Shown here: positions 8,698-17,389 of the stretch, in pieces
Layout: every line of letters starts with the position of its first letter
Position numbering within the stretch: position 1 is the stretch's first letter
Source: Mucilaginibacter rivuli
GTDB taxonomy: Bacteria > Bacteroidota > Bacteroidia > Sphingobacteriales > Sphingobacteriaceae
Direction: 5' to 3'
Length of the DNA stretch: 64,000 nucleotides
NCBI RefSeq assembly: GCF_019391655.1
Contig: NZ_JAHXPQ010000002.1
Coordinates: 248,001-312,000, forward strand
Made by a program: the position numbers and the translations under genes
Notes under the pieces: generated by a model
Seen by the model: the letters and a program-made list of their open reading frames with translations, nothing else
What the model was told of the DNA's origin: nothing
The model's database searches: none

Positions 8698-9987
8698 TTA
8701 TCCGTGTTTCTTCTTTTTATTCATCTTAGCTTTGGTACCCGCGCTAAGGTTATAAGTTTTGGCATTACTCGCCTTCTTTTCGTGAAAGGCTGCGCCGCGT
8801 TCGGGCTCATCGCTTTTTGATGCCGGCTTTTTCTTGTCTGTATCCTTTACCTCTTTACTGATGATAAGGTTATGCGGCAGATCAACCACGGTCATTTTTT
8901 TACCGGTAGCCTGTTCAATTCGTTTTACATCGGCCAGTTCAATATCAGTACTAAAAGTAAGTACCTCCAATTGCTGTTCCTCTCGTTTTACAACGCGTTG
9001 GATGAAGGTTTCCTTCTCCACCGGTAATTCAAAATGGATGATGGTATTGATGCGGAAAAGATCGGTATCTGCATTCAATTCATTCGCTACGATCAGTATC
9101 GAGTAAGTATCCTGCTCGCAAAAGTCCGACATGTGCTCAAAACCCGTCGATTCAAAAAAGATGGGCTTTAATAGAGCCGCGTGTTTTTTTACTGACTGGT
9201 AAAGGCTGTTGTATAACTTTTCGGCAGTTAAGCGGGTGTTTACATATACCACCGTTTTATTGCCGTCCTGCTGCTCGCCCAAAAGCAAATTCAACAGGTT
9301 GATCTTGGTTTTGAAGTTGTTTACATTAAACAGCGTTTGCTCGTATACCTCGGCCTCAGCTTCAACTAATTCCTCTACCTCAATTATAGCCGGAGCATTC
9401 ATAAACGGGTCTATCATCAACTCCAGCTTACTATGCATTACTTCGGTAAAGATCAGGTGCTGGCATTTTTGTATGCTGTTAGCCAGCTCAACAACCGGTA
9501 ACTGCAAACCTTGTTTCACTATTGCCTGGGCATCATCCACCACAAACATGATAATCTTGTTGAGGTTCAAACCAAGTTTAAGGTATATGGCACGTGCCCT
9601 GTCGGGTGTAGCAACCACAATATCGGCACCATCCGCCAAAGCGTTCATTTGTGTTTCAATTCCGGGAGTAGCATATAAGGTTACAATACGGATACTGTCA
9701 TTTTTGTTCAGGCGGTTAAAGTGCTCCTCAACCTCTAAAACGCGCTCCTTGTCGGGAACTAAGATCAACGCTCTCGGCGCTTCTTCCACACCATATTTTA
9801 AGCGGGTTAATACCCCGATAACGTACGCCGTTGTTTTTCCGCAGCCTTCGGGTCCAACAGCAATAATATCCTGACCGCCTATAATACGGGTCATTGTTTT
9901 TGCCTGTATCTCCTTTGGCGTTAAATACCCCGCCTCGGTCACCGACCGCACCATTTGCTTATTCAGCTTTAATTTCTCTAACCACAT
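8698..9987 (-). CDS. Degenerate DEAD-box helicase-like protein
   Basis: 429 residues with the two-RecA layout of DEAD-box helicases. The Q motif (LTPKEIQ) and a Walker A (GPEGCGKT) remain. Motif II reads VDDA in place of DEAD, motif Ia is VPDKERVLE in place of PTRELA, the SAT motif is replaced by FTEVM, and motif VI (HRxGRxGR) is replaced by QRVVKREEQ, so the arginine finger is lost. ATP binding may persist, but RNA-stimulated hydrolysis and unwinding are doubtful. The basic Lys-rich tail carries GAAFHEKK, also found in the helicase at 49.5-50.8 kb. It is divergent from an intact DEAD-box gene. Confidence 0.85.
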   Translation of the reverse strand: MWLEKLKLNKQMVRSVTEAGYLTPKEIQAKTMTRIIGGQDIIAVGPEGCGKTTAYVIGVLTRLKYGVEEAPRALILVPDKERVLEVEEHFNRLNKNDSIRIVTLYATPGIETQMNALADGADIVVATPDRARAIYLKLGLNLNKIIMFVVDDAQAIVKQGLQLPVVELANSIQKCQHLIFTEVMHSKLELMIDPFMNAPAIIEVEELVEAEAEVYEQTLFNVNNFKTKINLLNLLLGEQQDGNKTVVYVNTRLTAEKLYNSLYQSVKKHAALLKPIFFESTGFEHMSDFCEQDTYSILIVANELNADTDLFRINTIIHFELPVEKETFIQRVVKREEQQLEVLTFSTDIELADVKRIEQATGKKMTVVDLPHNLIISKEVKDTDKKKPASKSDEPERGAAFHEKKASNAKTYNLSAGTKAKMNKKKKHG

Positions 9988-9992
9988 TGCTG

Positions 9993-10000
9993 CAAAGGTA
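9993..10000 (-). promoter_or_regulatory. Bacteroidota -7 box TACCTTTG of the degenerate helicase gene
   Basis: Read on the minus strand the sequence is TACCTTTG, a match to TAnnTTTG, five bases before the ATG at 9987. Such short spacing implies a very short leader. A clear -33 TTG at ideal distance is not seen. Confidence 0.5.
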
Positions 10001-10043
10001 ACGCTTTGCCACGAGTAGTTGGCAATATGGCTTCAACCATTTC

Positions 10044-10072
10044 GTAGCGATGGGTTTCAAACCCATCGCTAC
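10044..10072. repeat. Perfect palindrome, GCGATGGGTTT family (copy 1)
   Basis: Two 14-bp arms (GTAGCGATGGGTTT and its complement) flank a single C. It sits between two divergent helicase genes, so it is not a simple terminator. The same core AGCGATGG...CCATCGCT recurs at 30196-30228 and 40134-40157. Confidence 0.8.
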
Positions 10073-10097
10073 ATGCTAATTGCGCCTTCAAAAACCT

Positions 10098-10105
10098 TAC
10101 CTTTG
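10098..10105 (+). promoter_or_regulatory. Bacteroidota -7 box TACCTTTG of the DbpA-like helicase gene
   Basis: TACCTTTG lies 8 bases before the ATG at 10114, inside AAAAACCTTACCTTTGC, a stretch nearly identical to that before the helicase gene at 49473. A TTG at 10080-10082 could be the -33 element with 15-bp spacing. Confidence 0.5.
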
Positions 10106-10113
10106 CAGCGATC

Positions 10114-11415
10114 ATGATAAAAGAAGCCCTCGCAAAACTCAATATCGCCGAACTGAACGAAATGCAGCATGCTGCCCTTAATGCCGATAAGGCGAAGGAT
10201 ATGGTACTGCTATCGCCAACAGGATCCGGTAAAACGCTGGGCTTTTTGCTCCCTGTTTTAAAAACGCTTGATCCGGCTGTAGCCGATGTGCAGGTACTCA
10301 TCATGGTGCCATCCCGCGAGCTGGCTTTGCAGATAGAGCAGGTGTTTAAAGCCATGGGCACAGGTTTCAAAATAAACTGTTGCTATGGCGGGCATGATAC
10401 CAAGGTGGAGCGAAATAACCTTTCGCAGCCGCCTGCAATCCTTGTCGGCACGCCGGGCCGTATCGCTTACCACATCAAACGCTCCAACTTTAAAACTGAT
10501 GCCATTAAAATTTTGGTGCTTGATGAGTTTGACAAGGCTTTGGAGTTTGGCTTTGAGGATGATATGTCGTTCATCATCCGCGACCTGGTTGGCCTTAAAC
10601 GCCGTATCCTCACCTCGGCTACCAAAATGGATAACATCCCTGCTTTTGCAGGAGTGAAGGAACCCATACAACTCAATTTCCTGAGGCGCGATACCAGTGC
10701 GTCGGCATTGCAACTCAAAGCCATCATCAGCGAGCCTGATGAAAAGCTGGAAACACTGTTTTCGCTCATCTGCGCCATTGGCAGCAAGGTTACCCTGGTA
10801 TTCTGCAACCACCGTGACGCCGTAGACCGCATCAGCGAACTGCTTTGGGATATGCGTGTGATACACGACGTATTTCACGGTGGAATGGAGCAGGAGGACA
10901 GGGAAAAGGCCCTTATCAAATTCCGTAACGGGAGTAGCAGATTATTGATCACCACTGATCTTGCTTCGCGTGGATTGGATATCCCCGAGATTGAATACAT
11001 CATCCATTACCAGGTGCCGCATAACAAGGAGGCTTTTATCCACCGCAACGGGCGTACCGCGCGTATGCATGCCAAAGGCACCGCTTACCTGTTGCTTACA
11101 CCCGATGAAAACCCCGACTTCTTAGATGCCAAATACGAAATAGAACCCCTTCCCACTAAAAATAAACTGCCTGAGCCAACACCCTGGGCAACTTTGTATA
11201 TTGCCGCAGGCAAAAAAGACAAGGTGAACAAGGTAGATATTGTTGGGCTGCTGTTGCAAAAAGGCAAACTAAACAAGGATGAATTGGGATTGATAGAAGT
11301 GCTCGACTATTCGTCGTACGTGGCGGTTAAGCGCAGCCTGATTACCAAAACCATTGATGTGCTGAAGAACGAGAAAATAAAGAACAAGAAAGTAAAGATC
11401 GAAATAGCGAGCTAA
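10114..11415 (+). CDS. dbpA: DEAD-box RNA helicase, DbpA-like
   Basis: 433 residues with all helicase motifs: Q motif, SPTGSGKT, PSRELA, GTPGR, DEFD (in place of DEAD), TSAT, TTDLASRGLD and HRNGRTAR. The last 75 residues resemble the DbpA RNA-binding domain (GKKDKVNKVDIVGLL, VLDYSSYVAVKR), which docks on 23S rRNA hairpin 92, so a role in large ribosomal subunit assembly is likely. The A-to-F change in motif II is unusual but keeps the catalytic Asp-Glu. It is followed at 12 bp by a DUF1456 gene. The specific DbpA name is inferred from the C-terminal domain. Confidence 0.85.
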   Translation: MIKEALAKLNIAELNEMQHAALNADKAKDMVLLSPTGSGKTLGFLLPVLKTLDPAVADVQVLIMVPSRELALQIEQVFKAMGTGFKINCCYGGHDTKVERNNLSQPPAILVGTPGRIAYHIKRSNFKTDAIKILVLDEFDKALEFGFEDDMSFIIRDLVGLKRRILTSATKMDNIPAFAGVKEPIQLNFLRRDTSASALQLKAIISEPDEKLETLFSLICAIGSKVTLVFCNHRDAVDRISELLWDMRVIHDVFHGGMEQEDREKALIKFRNGSSRLLITTDLASRGLDIPEIEYIIHYQVPHNKEAFIHRNGRTARMHAKGTAYLLLTPDENPDFLDAKYEIEPLPTKNKLPEPTPWATLYIAAGKKDKVNKVDIVGLLLQKGKLNKDELGLIEVLDYSSYVAVKRSLITKTIDVLKNEKIKNKKVKIEIAS

Positions 11416-11427
11416 AAGAATACCGAT

Positions 11428-11667
11428 ATGAGCAATAACGATATAATGAAAAAACTGCGCGTGGCACTGCAACTGCGCGATGATGATATTATCGAGATAT
11501 TAAAACTCGTTAACTTTAATACCACCAAAGCAGAGTTAGGCGCTATATTCCGCGCAGACGACCATCCCAATTTTAAGCCTTGCGGCGACCAGATACTCCG
11601 TAACTTTTTAAACGGACTGGTTATACACCTGCGTGGTGCCAAACCTGAGCCGGCTAAAAAAGTTTAA
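11428..11667 (+). CDS. DUF1456 family protein (single repeat, YehS-like)
   Basis: 79 residues that match one DUF1456 repeat: MSNNDIMKKLR at the start, RDDDIIEI, a central EDHPNF-like acidic loop and LRNFLNGLVIHLRG at the end. YehS of enterobacteria has two such repeats, so this is a one-repeat version. Function unknown. It lies 12 bp after the DbpA-like helicase gene, probably in one transcript, and its stop overlaps that of the opposite DUF4202 gene by 4 bp. Confidence 0.8.
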   Translation: MSNNDIMKKLRVALQLRDDDIIEILKLVNFNTTKAELGAIFRADDHPNFKPCGDQILRNFLNGLVIHLRGAKPEPAKKV

Positions 11668-12242
11668 GCCAGTGCTTTTGCAATGATTGCCTTGCTTGCA
11701 TCACTGTAATTAAGCGTTAAAGCTGCCTTGTGGCCGGCCTCGCTCATCTTTTTCCATGTCTTTTGCAGGATGTGGATGAGCTTTTCTTCGCTGTGCTTTT
11801 GGTGGAAATCTTCGAACTGAAATTCAAGGAACACAAGGCATAGAGCGTTCTCCATGGTTTGTACTTCAGCATTCAGCTTTATCTTTTGTTTCAGGATGAT
11901 GCGTTTTACATCGCCAACAAACTCTTCATCATAACCGGCCTCTAACATTAGCTCTCCTGCTTTTTCTGCATGGTATTTTCCCAAATCACTGCGCCAGGTT
12001 AAGTAACCGGGTTTGTTCATCGGGTAATCGCTGCGCGGTATTTCCCAACGGCCAATATGCTGGCTGCGCGATGCCAGTAACAGCTTTTCACTCGGCTTAT
12101 TTTCAAGCCTGATCACCCAGTTATATAACTGCAGGGCATAAAAATATTCGGCAGGGTAGGTTTGCCCGTTCGATATCACAAAATTGGGGTCCTGTTGGTT
12201 ATACCTGTCAAACAGGTCGAATGCGATTTGTAACTTATCCAT
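11664..12242 (-). CDS. DUF4202 family protein
   Basis: 192 residues, soluble. It shows the DUF4202 pattern: FDRYNQQDPN at the N-terminus, a block ASRSQHIGRWEIPRSDYP with an HD-like His, then YLTWRSDLGKYHAEKAG. Spaced His and Asp residues hint at an HD-domain-like metal site, but no activity is established that I know of. It is convergent with the DUF1456 gene and divergent from the DinB gene. Confidence 0.82.
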   Translation of the reverse strand: MDKLQIAFDLFDRYNQQDPNFVISNGQTYPAEYFYALQLYNWVIRLENKPSEKLLLASRSQHIGRWEIPRSDYPMNKPGYLTWRSDLGKYHAEKAGELMLEAGYDEEFVGDVKRIILKQKIKLNAEVQTMENALCLVFLEFQFEDFHQKHSEEKLIHILQKTWKKMSEAGHKAALTLNYSDASKAIIAKALA

Positions 12243-12322
12243 TGTTCAAATTAAGCAATTTTATGCTTTAGTTTCACACCTTAACAGTAACCATTATACA
12301 TTTGTTTATTCAAATAGAAGTT

Positions 12323-12832
12323 ATGTCAACACAACCCGAAGTATGGCAACGCGGCCCCATAGCAGGCGTTTCGCCGCTGTTGCAACCTGTTGCCCATGCG
12401 CTGCTGCAAGCCCGCGAAGAGGTAAGTGCCTTGATGCAAGGCTTTCCCGATACCTTACTTTGGGAAAAACCGGCAGGTATGGCATCGCCCGCTTTTCATC
12501 TCGAACATATGACCGGCGTACTTGATCGCCTGTATACTTATGCCAGAGGAGAGGCGCTTAATGCCGATCAGCTTCACTATTTGGCTAACGAAGGGAAAGC
12601 TTATCTGGATAATGATATTAGGCAAAAAATGGTACAGGCATTTGGTGAGCAGGTTGATCGCGCTCTTGAGCAATTGAGTAAAACGGATGAAGCAACGTTA
12701 ACCCATTTTCGTGGTTTGGGCAGGGCGCAAATTCCAACAACGGTAATTGGTTTGCTATTTCACTCTGCCGAGCATATTATGCGACATACCGGGCAATTGC
12801 TGGTGACGGTTAAAGTACTGTACGAAAAGTAA
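12323..12832 (+). CDS. DinB-like superfamily protein
   Basis: About 169 residues from the ATG at 12323; an in-frame TTG at 12302 would add seven residues and seems less likely. The DinB/YfiT four-helix-bundle metal ligands are visible as FHLEHM in the middle and FHSAEHIMRHTGQL near the end. Members often are metal-dependent thiol transferases (for example bacillithiol S-transferases), but this one cannot be assigned a substrate. It stands alone and ends at a hairpin shared with the convergent metE. Confidence 0.78.
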   Translation: MSTQPEVWQRGPIAGVSPLLQPVAHALLQAREEVSALMQGFPDTLLWEKPAGMASPAFHLEHMTGVLDRLYTYARGEALNADQLHYLANEGKAYLDNDIRQKMVQAFGEQVDRALEQLSKTDEATLTHFRGLGRAQIPTTVIGLLFHSAEHIMRHTGQLLVTVKVLYEK

Positions 12833-12844
12833 TAAGATATATAA

Positions 12845-12875
12845 AACTGCTGTACGCCATAAACGCACAGCAGTT
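12845..12875. terminator. Hairpin between DinB and metE genes
   Basis: Arms AACTGCTGT and ACAGCAGTT (12845-12853 and 12867-12875) pair perfectly between two convergent genes. A-rich and T-rich flanks are weak, so a bidirectional terminator is likely but not certain. Confidence 0.55.
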
Positions 12876-12885
12876 GCATTATAAC

Positions 12886-15210
12886 CTACACAAGGGCAGG
12901 CGCCATAATATTCTCCCGCATTTGTTTAGCAGCAGCAACCATTTCTGTTAAGGCAATTTTGGTTTCATCCCACCCCCGTGTTTTTAAGCCACAATCGGGG
13001 TTTACCCAAAGTTGGTGGTATGGGATAACCGTTTTTGCCTTGTTAAGTAAGGTTATCATTTCATCTTTATCAGGTATGCGTGGCGAGTGGATGTCGTAAA
13101 CGCCGGGCCCTATTTCATTTGGGTATTTAAAATCGGCAAAAACATCCAAGAGTTCCATTTGTGAGCGCGATGTTTCTATCGTGATCACATCTGCATCCAT
13201 GTCTGCTATGTTTTTAATGATATCGTTAAACTCCGAGTAGCACATGTGTGTATGTATCTGCGTATCATCCTGGACGCCGCTTTGCGAAATCCGGAACGCC
13301 CTGATAGCCCATTCCAGATAGTATTCCCAGTCTTGTTTACGCAAGGGCAAACCTTCGCGTATGGCCGGCTCATCTATTTGTATGATCTTGATCCCGGCGC
13401 TTTCCAGATCGCAAACCTCATCGCGAATAGCCAGTGCTATTTGTGTACATGTTTCAGAGCGTGGCTGGTCATTTCGCACAAACGACCATTGTAAAATAGT
13501 AACAGGGCCGGTTAACATGCCCTTCATTCTCTTTGTTGTTAAAGACTGTGCATAAGCCGACCATTGAACCGTCATTGCCTCGGGCCTTGATACATCGCCA
13601 TAAATAATGGGTGGCTTAACACAGCGGCTGCCATAACTTTGCACCCATCCGTTTTGCGAAAACGTAAAGCCGTCCAGCTGTTCGCCAAAATACTCAACCA
13701 TGTCGTTCCGCTCAAACTCGCCGTGAACCAACACATCAATATCAATATCTTCCTGCCATTTTACAGCTTTAGCAGTTTCTTCTTTTACCAGGTCGATGTA
13801 CTGCTGCTCGGTTATTGTACCTTTTTTGTACTGTGAGCGCCAGCTCCGAACCTCGGTAGTTTGCGGAAACGAGCCAATAGTTGTTGTTGGGAAAAATGGG
13901 AAGCTAAATAGCTTATGCTGTTTATCCCTACGGATGACAAAATTGCTTTCCCGCTTACTATGCTCCGGCATTAAACTACTTACGCGTTGTTTAACTACCT
14001 CATTATGTATCAGTGTAGATATCTTCCTGTTGGTATGGGCATACTTGTTTTCGGCCAGTTGGTATTGATAGTTAACTCCCGGATCATCTGATGAAAGGTT
14101 TTTAAGCATCATTACCTCATGTATCTTTTGTTTGGCAAAAGCCATCCATTGTTTAAGTTCAGGCGTTAAAACCTCTTCGTTCTTTTCGTTACGCAGATCG
14201 CAGGGCGAATGTATTAATGAACACGATGGCGCTATCCAGATATGATTTGATCCAAGTTTTTCTTTCGCCTTTTTGATAATAGCGAGCGATTGCTCGAAAT
14301 CATTTTTCCAGATGTTTCGCCCATCAATAACTCCCAATGATAATATGACGTTTTTTGGCAATTGGGCTATCACTTCGTCTAATTGTTGCGGTGCCCTTAC
14401 CAAATCAATATGCAATGCATTTACAGGTAATGATGCAGCCAAAGCTGTATTAGCACCCAACTGCTCAAAGTAAGTGGCCAATACTATTTTTAATTTTGGA
14501 AACGCTTTTCTGATCTGTTGGTATACATCGCGTAATGCGTTTTGTTCCTTTTCGGTGAGGTCAAGCACCAAAAAAGGCTCATCAAATTGTATCCATTCAG
14601 CATTCAGGTCCTGCAGTTTTTTCAGGATATCGAAATAAACGGGCAACAGGTTGCTGATTAGGTCTATCCTGTCAAAGCCATCTTCTTTTTCTTTGCCTAA
14701 CAGCAGATATGATACCGGACCTATTAATACCGGTTTGGTAATAATGCCTGCTTGCTTAGCCTCGTAAAACTCATCAATAATTTTGGTTGAGAAGAGTTTA
14801 AACCGCTGGTCTTTATAAAACTCGGGTACAATGTAATGGTAATTGGTATCAAACCATTTGGTCATTTCCATTGCTACTACATCCAAGCCGTCTTTTTGAT
14901 AGCCGCGGGCCATTGCAAAATAAAGATCAAGTTCGGTGCCGCCTTCTTTCAGCATAACGGGGTTGTACCGTTTAGGAATTGCACCAAACATTAGGGAGTG
15001 ATCCAATACCTGGTCGTAAAACGAAAAATCGTTCGAGGGGATAAGGTCTATGCCCGCCTCTTTTTGTATCTGCCAGTTTTCCAGGCGGATGTTTTTACCT
15101 ACCGAGAGCACATTTTTGTACCCTGTTTTACCTGCCCAATAGTTTTCGCAGATCTTTTTTAGTTCGCGCTGGCTACCAATTCGCGGATAGCCCAAATTTT
15201 GCGTTAGCAT
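12886..15210 (-). CDS. metE: Cobalamin-independent methionine synthase MetE
   Basis: 774 residues, the usual length. It begins LTQNLGYPRIGSQREL and has the N- and C-terminal barrel halves of MetE; the zinc site is visible as HTHMCYSEF and a late NPDCGLKTRG Cys, with DIHSPRIP between them. The enzyme transfers the methyl group of 5-methyltetrahydropteroyltri-L-glutamate to homocysteine. Upstream on the same strand is a cobalamin riboswitch, so expression should fall when vitamin B12 is present and the B12-dependent synthase can take over. Confidence 0.96.
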   Translation of the reverse strand: MLTQNLGYPRIGSQRELKKICENYWAGKTGYKNVLSVGKNIRLENWQIQKEAGIDLIPSNDFSFYDQVLDHSLMFGAIPKRYNPVMLKEGGTELDLYFAMARGYQKDGLDVVAMEMTKWFDTNYHYIVPEFYKDQRFKLFSTKIIDEFYEAKQAGIITKPVLIGPVSYLLLGKEKEDGFDRIDLISNLLPVYFDILKKLQDLNAEWIQFDEPFLVLDLTEKEQNALRDVYQQIRKAFPKLKIVLATYFEQLGANTALAASLPVNALHIDLVRAPQQLDEVIAQLPKNVILSLGVIDGRNIWKNDFEQSLAIIKKAKEKLGSNHIWIAPSCSLIHSPCDLRNEKNEEVLTPELKQWMAFAKQKIHEVMMLKNLSSDDPGVNYQYQLAENKYAHTNRKISTLIHNEVVKQRVSSLMPEHSKRESNFVIRRDKQHKLFSFPFFPTTTIGSFPQTTEVRSWRSQYKKGTITEQQYIDLVKEETAKAVKWQEDIDIDVLVHGEFERNDMVEYFGEQLDGFTFSQNGWVQSYGSRCVKPPIIYGDVSRPEAMTVQWSAYAQSLTTKRMKGMLTGPVTILQWSFVRNDQPRSETCTQIALAIRDEVCDLESAGIKIIQIDEPAIREGLPLRKQDWEYYLEWAIRAFRISQSGVQDDTQIHTHMCYSEFNDIIKNIADMDADVITIETSRSQMELLDVFADFKYPNEIGPGVYDIHSPRIPDKDEMITLLNKAKTVIPYHQLWVNPDCGLKTRGWDETKIALTEMVAAAKQMRENIMAPALV

Positions 15211-15407
15211 TACTTTTAATGATTAAATGAATAAATCGGTTAAAAGCTCTTTTAGCTAAACTTCGCAATGTGTTACAATAAAAAGTATGGATAGGGGAGT
15301 GCTGATATATTAAAAAAATATACGCTTTTAACTCAATACCGCATAAACAGATTTGAGTTAACAGATCAAGCCAGACCATTGCTTTATACCGCGAAAGCAT
15401 TGTCAAT

Positions 15408-15582
15408 TCGGTGTGGGCAGGTCTCCTGACTTGTAATATTTTTGCCTCCTTCCCATTTGTTAAATAACAAACAGTGGATTTAATTGGCAAAAACCTTTTG
15501 TATTACTTACAGTTGCGCGACAGCTCGTGATTTGCACACGATTCCCTATTAATTTACCTGAGTAAAACCTATACCGGTTGAT
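15408..15582 (-). ncRNA. Cobalamin riboswitch upstream of metE
   Basis: Reading the minus strand, the conserved cobalamin-riboswitch blocks appear in order: GGGAATCGTGTGCAAATCACGAGCTG, CGCAACTGTAAGT, a CCACTGT block, ATGGGAAGG and the closing AGTCAGGAGACCTGCC. About 200 bp separate it from the metE ATG; that stretch (15211-15407) holds no gene and should carry the expression platform. Boundaries are approximate. Bases 15583-15658 hold nothing I recognise beyond the promoter region. Confidence 0.93.
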
Positions 15583-15658
15583 GAAGAATAAAGTAAAGAA
15601 CTTACTGGCAGCAAATATATATAATTGGGGCCAGTAAATCTGAACTGTTTAATCTTGG

Positions 15659-17251
15659 CTATTGTTTTTCCTTTTTATGTTCTGATGTAGTATGGAACTC
15701 CACCTCGGGAAAATCACGTTTAGCCAGGTTGATCATAAAATCGTTGTCGGCTAAAAATACCGGGTTGCCTTCTTTATCAGTAGCTATATTGTGCGAGCGG
15801 CGCTGCATAATTTCGCCCAGTTTCTTTTTATCTGTAGATGTGATCCAGCTTGAGCGCTTAAAGGTCAGCATCCTGAAGGCGGCCTTTGCACCATACTCAT
15901 GTTCCAAACGGAAACTGATTACTTCAAACTGGAGTTCGCCCACGGTGCCAATAATTTTGCGGTTACCCGGCTGTTGAACAAATAACTGGGCCACGCCCTC
16001 TTCTGTAAGCTGTTGTATGCCCTTCTCCAGTTGTTTTGATTTGAGCGGGTCACGGTTCTCTACTTCCTTAAATATCTCGGGAGAGAAGCTTGGGATGCCC
16101 TTAAACTGAAGTTTCTCACCCTCGGTAAGCGTATCGCCAATTTTAAAGTTGCCGCTATCATATAATCCAACAACATCGCCAGGCCAGGCTTCTTCAACAA
16201 GGCTTTTTTCGTTGGCCATAAAGTCCATCGGGTTGCTGAATTTCAGCTTTTTCTCCAAACGGGTATGGTAGTAAAACTTGTTACGCTCAAACTTACCGCT
16301 GCTTATCCGCAAAAAAGCTATGCGGTCGCGGTGGTTAGGGTCAAGGTTGGCATGTATCTTAAAAACAAATCCCGTAAAAGGTTTTTCGGTAGCCAATACT
16401 TCGCGGGTTTCAGCTTCGCGGCTTTTAGGGCTTGGCGCGATGTTGATGAAGGTATCTAACATTTCGCGGATACCAAAGTTGTTGATAGCACTGCCAAAAA
16501 ATACCGGGGCCAGCAAACCTTCAAGGTACATGTCTTTATCCAACTCGCCGTAAATGCCGCCTACCAGCTCTAAGTCATCTTTTAAGGTAGATAACTCTTT
16601 TGGCTTTAAATGGCGCGTAAGCTTTTCGTCGTCAAGGTCGCTCACCTCTATCAGCGATTCGGTGATGCGGGTCTTATCAGGGTCGAACAGGTTGAGTTGC
16701 TTTTCGTAAATATTATAAACCCCTTTAAAAGTATAACCCTGACCAATAGGCCACGATAGGGGGCATAGGCTAATGTTTAGTTCTTTCTCTATCTCATCCA
16801 ACAGGTCAAAGGTATCTTTACCCTCACGGTCCATTTTATTGATGAAGATAATTACAGGCGTATTACGCATCCGGCAAACGGCCATCAGCTTTTGGGTTTG
16901 CTCTTCCACACCTTTTACACTATCCACCACCAAAATAACGCTATCCACAGCGCTCAGGGTACGGTAGGTATCTTCGGCAAAATCCTTGTGGCCGGGGGTA
17001 TCCAGAATGTTGATGCGTTTATCTTTATACTCAAAACCCATTACCGATGTAGCAACCGATATACCACGTTGCTTCTCGATCTCCATAAAATCGGAAGTAT
17101 TGCTTTGGTTGGCCTTGTTACGTTTTACGGCCCCCGCGGTATTTATAGCGCCACCAAAAAGTAGAAACTTTTCGGTAAGCGTAGTTTTACCGGCATCGGG
17201 GTGACTAATAATGGCAAATGTTTTTCTTCTTTCTATTTCGGGATAAACCAT
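15659..17251 (-). CDS. prfC: Peptide chain release factor 3
   Basis: 530 residues, the expected size. GTPase motifs are [12 protein letters not shown] (G1), DTPGHKDF (G3) and NKMDREGKD (G4). The N-terminal [16 protein letters not shown] and the RF3-type C-terminal domain set it apart from EF-G. RF3 recycles RF1/RF2 from the ribosome after termination. It lies upstream of the metE riboswitch on the same strand; its own promoter lies in the 66-bp gap before the divergent gene at 17390. Confidence 0.95.
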   Translation of the reverse strand: MVYPEIERRKTFAIISHPDAGKTTLTEKFLLFGGAINTAGAVKRNKANQSNTSDFMEIEKQRGISVATSVMGFEYKDKRINILDTPGHKDFAEDTYRTLSAVDSVILVVDSVKGVEEQTQKLMAVCRMRNTPVIIFINKMDREGKDTFDLLDEIEKELNISLCPLSWPIGQGYTFKGVYNIYEKQLNLFDPDKTRITESLIEVSDLDDEKLTRHLKPKELSTLKDDLELVGGIYGELDKDMYLEGLLAPVFFGSAINNFGIREMLDTFINIAPSPKSREAETREVLATEKPFTGFVFKIHANLDPNHRDRIAFLRISSGKFERNKFYYHTRLEKKLKFSNPMDFMANEKSLVEEAWPGDVVGLYDSGNFKIGDTLTEGEKLQFKGIPSFSPEIFKEVENRDPLKSKQLEKGIQQLTEEGVAQLFVQQPGNRKIIGTVGELQFEVISFRLEHEYGAKAAFRMLTFKRSSWITSTDKKKLGEIMQRRSHNIATDKEGNPVFLADNDFMINLAKRDFPEVEFHTTSEHKKEKQ

Positions 17252-17389
17252 AAACGCGTTTGCGGAGCAATATGCAGCCTGTTTTTAATGAGGGTGCAAA
17301 GATAATAATTTATAAGCTTGATTTCACGGATTAGGATGGTATTGGATAGATTGCTGTTAATGAAAAAATATTTACATTTAACGTCAGTA

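Noticed and set aside
9209..9874. 221-codon plus-strand frame
   Set aside because: Antisense of the degenerate helicase gene; Ser/Thr-rich composition typical of a shadow frame.
10258..10878. 206-codon minus-strand frame
   Set aside because: Antisense of the DbpA-like helicase, which has full motifs.
15173..15490. Open reading frame of 105 codons upstream of metE, minus strand
   Set aside because: It overlaps the cobalamin riboswitch and the start of metE and has no protein-like features.
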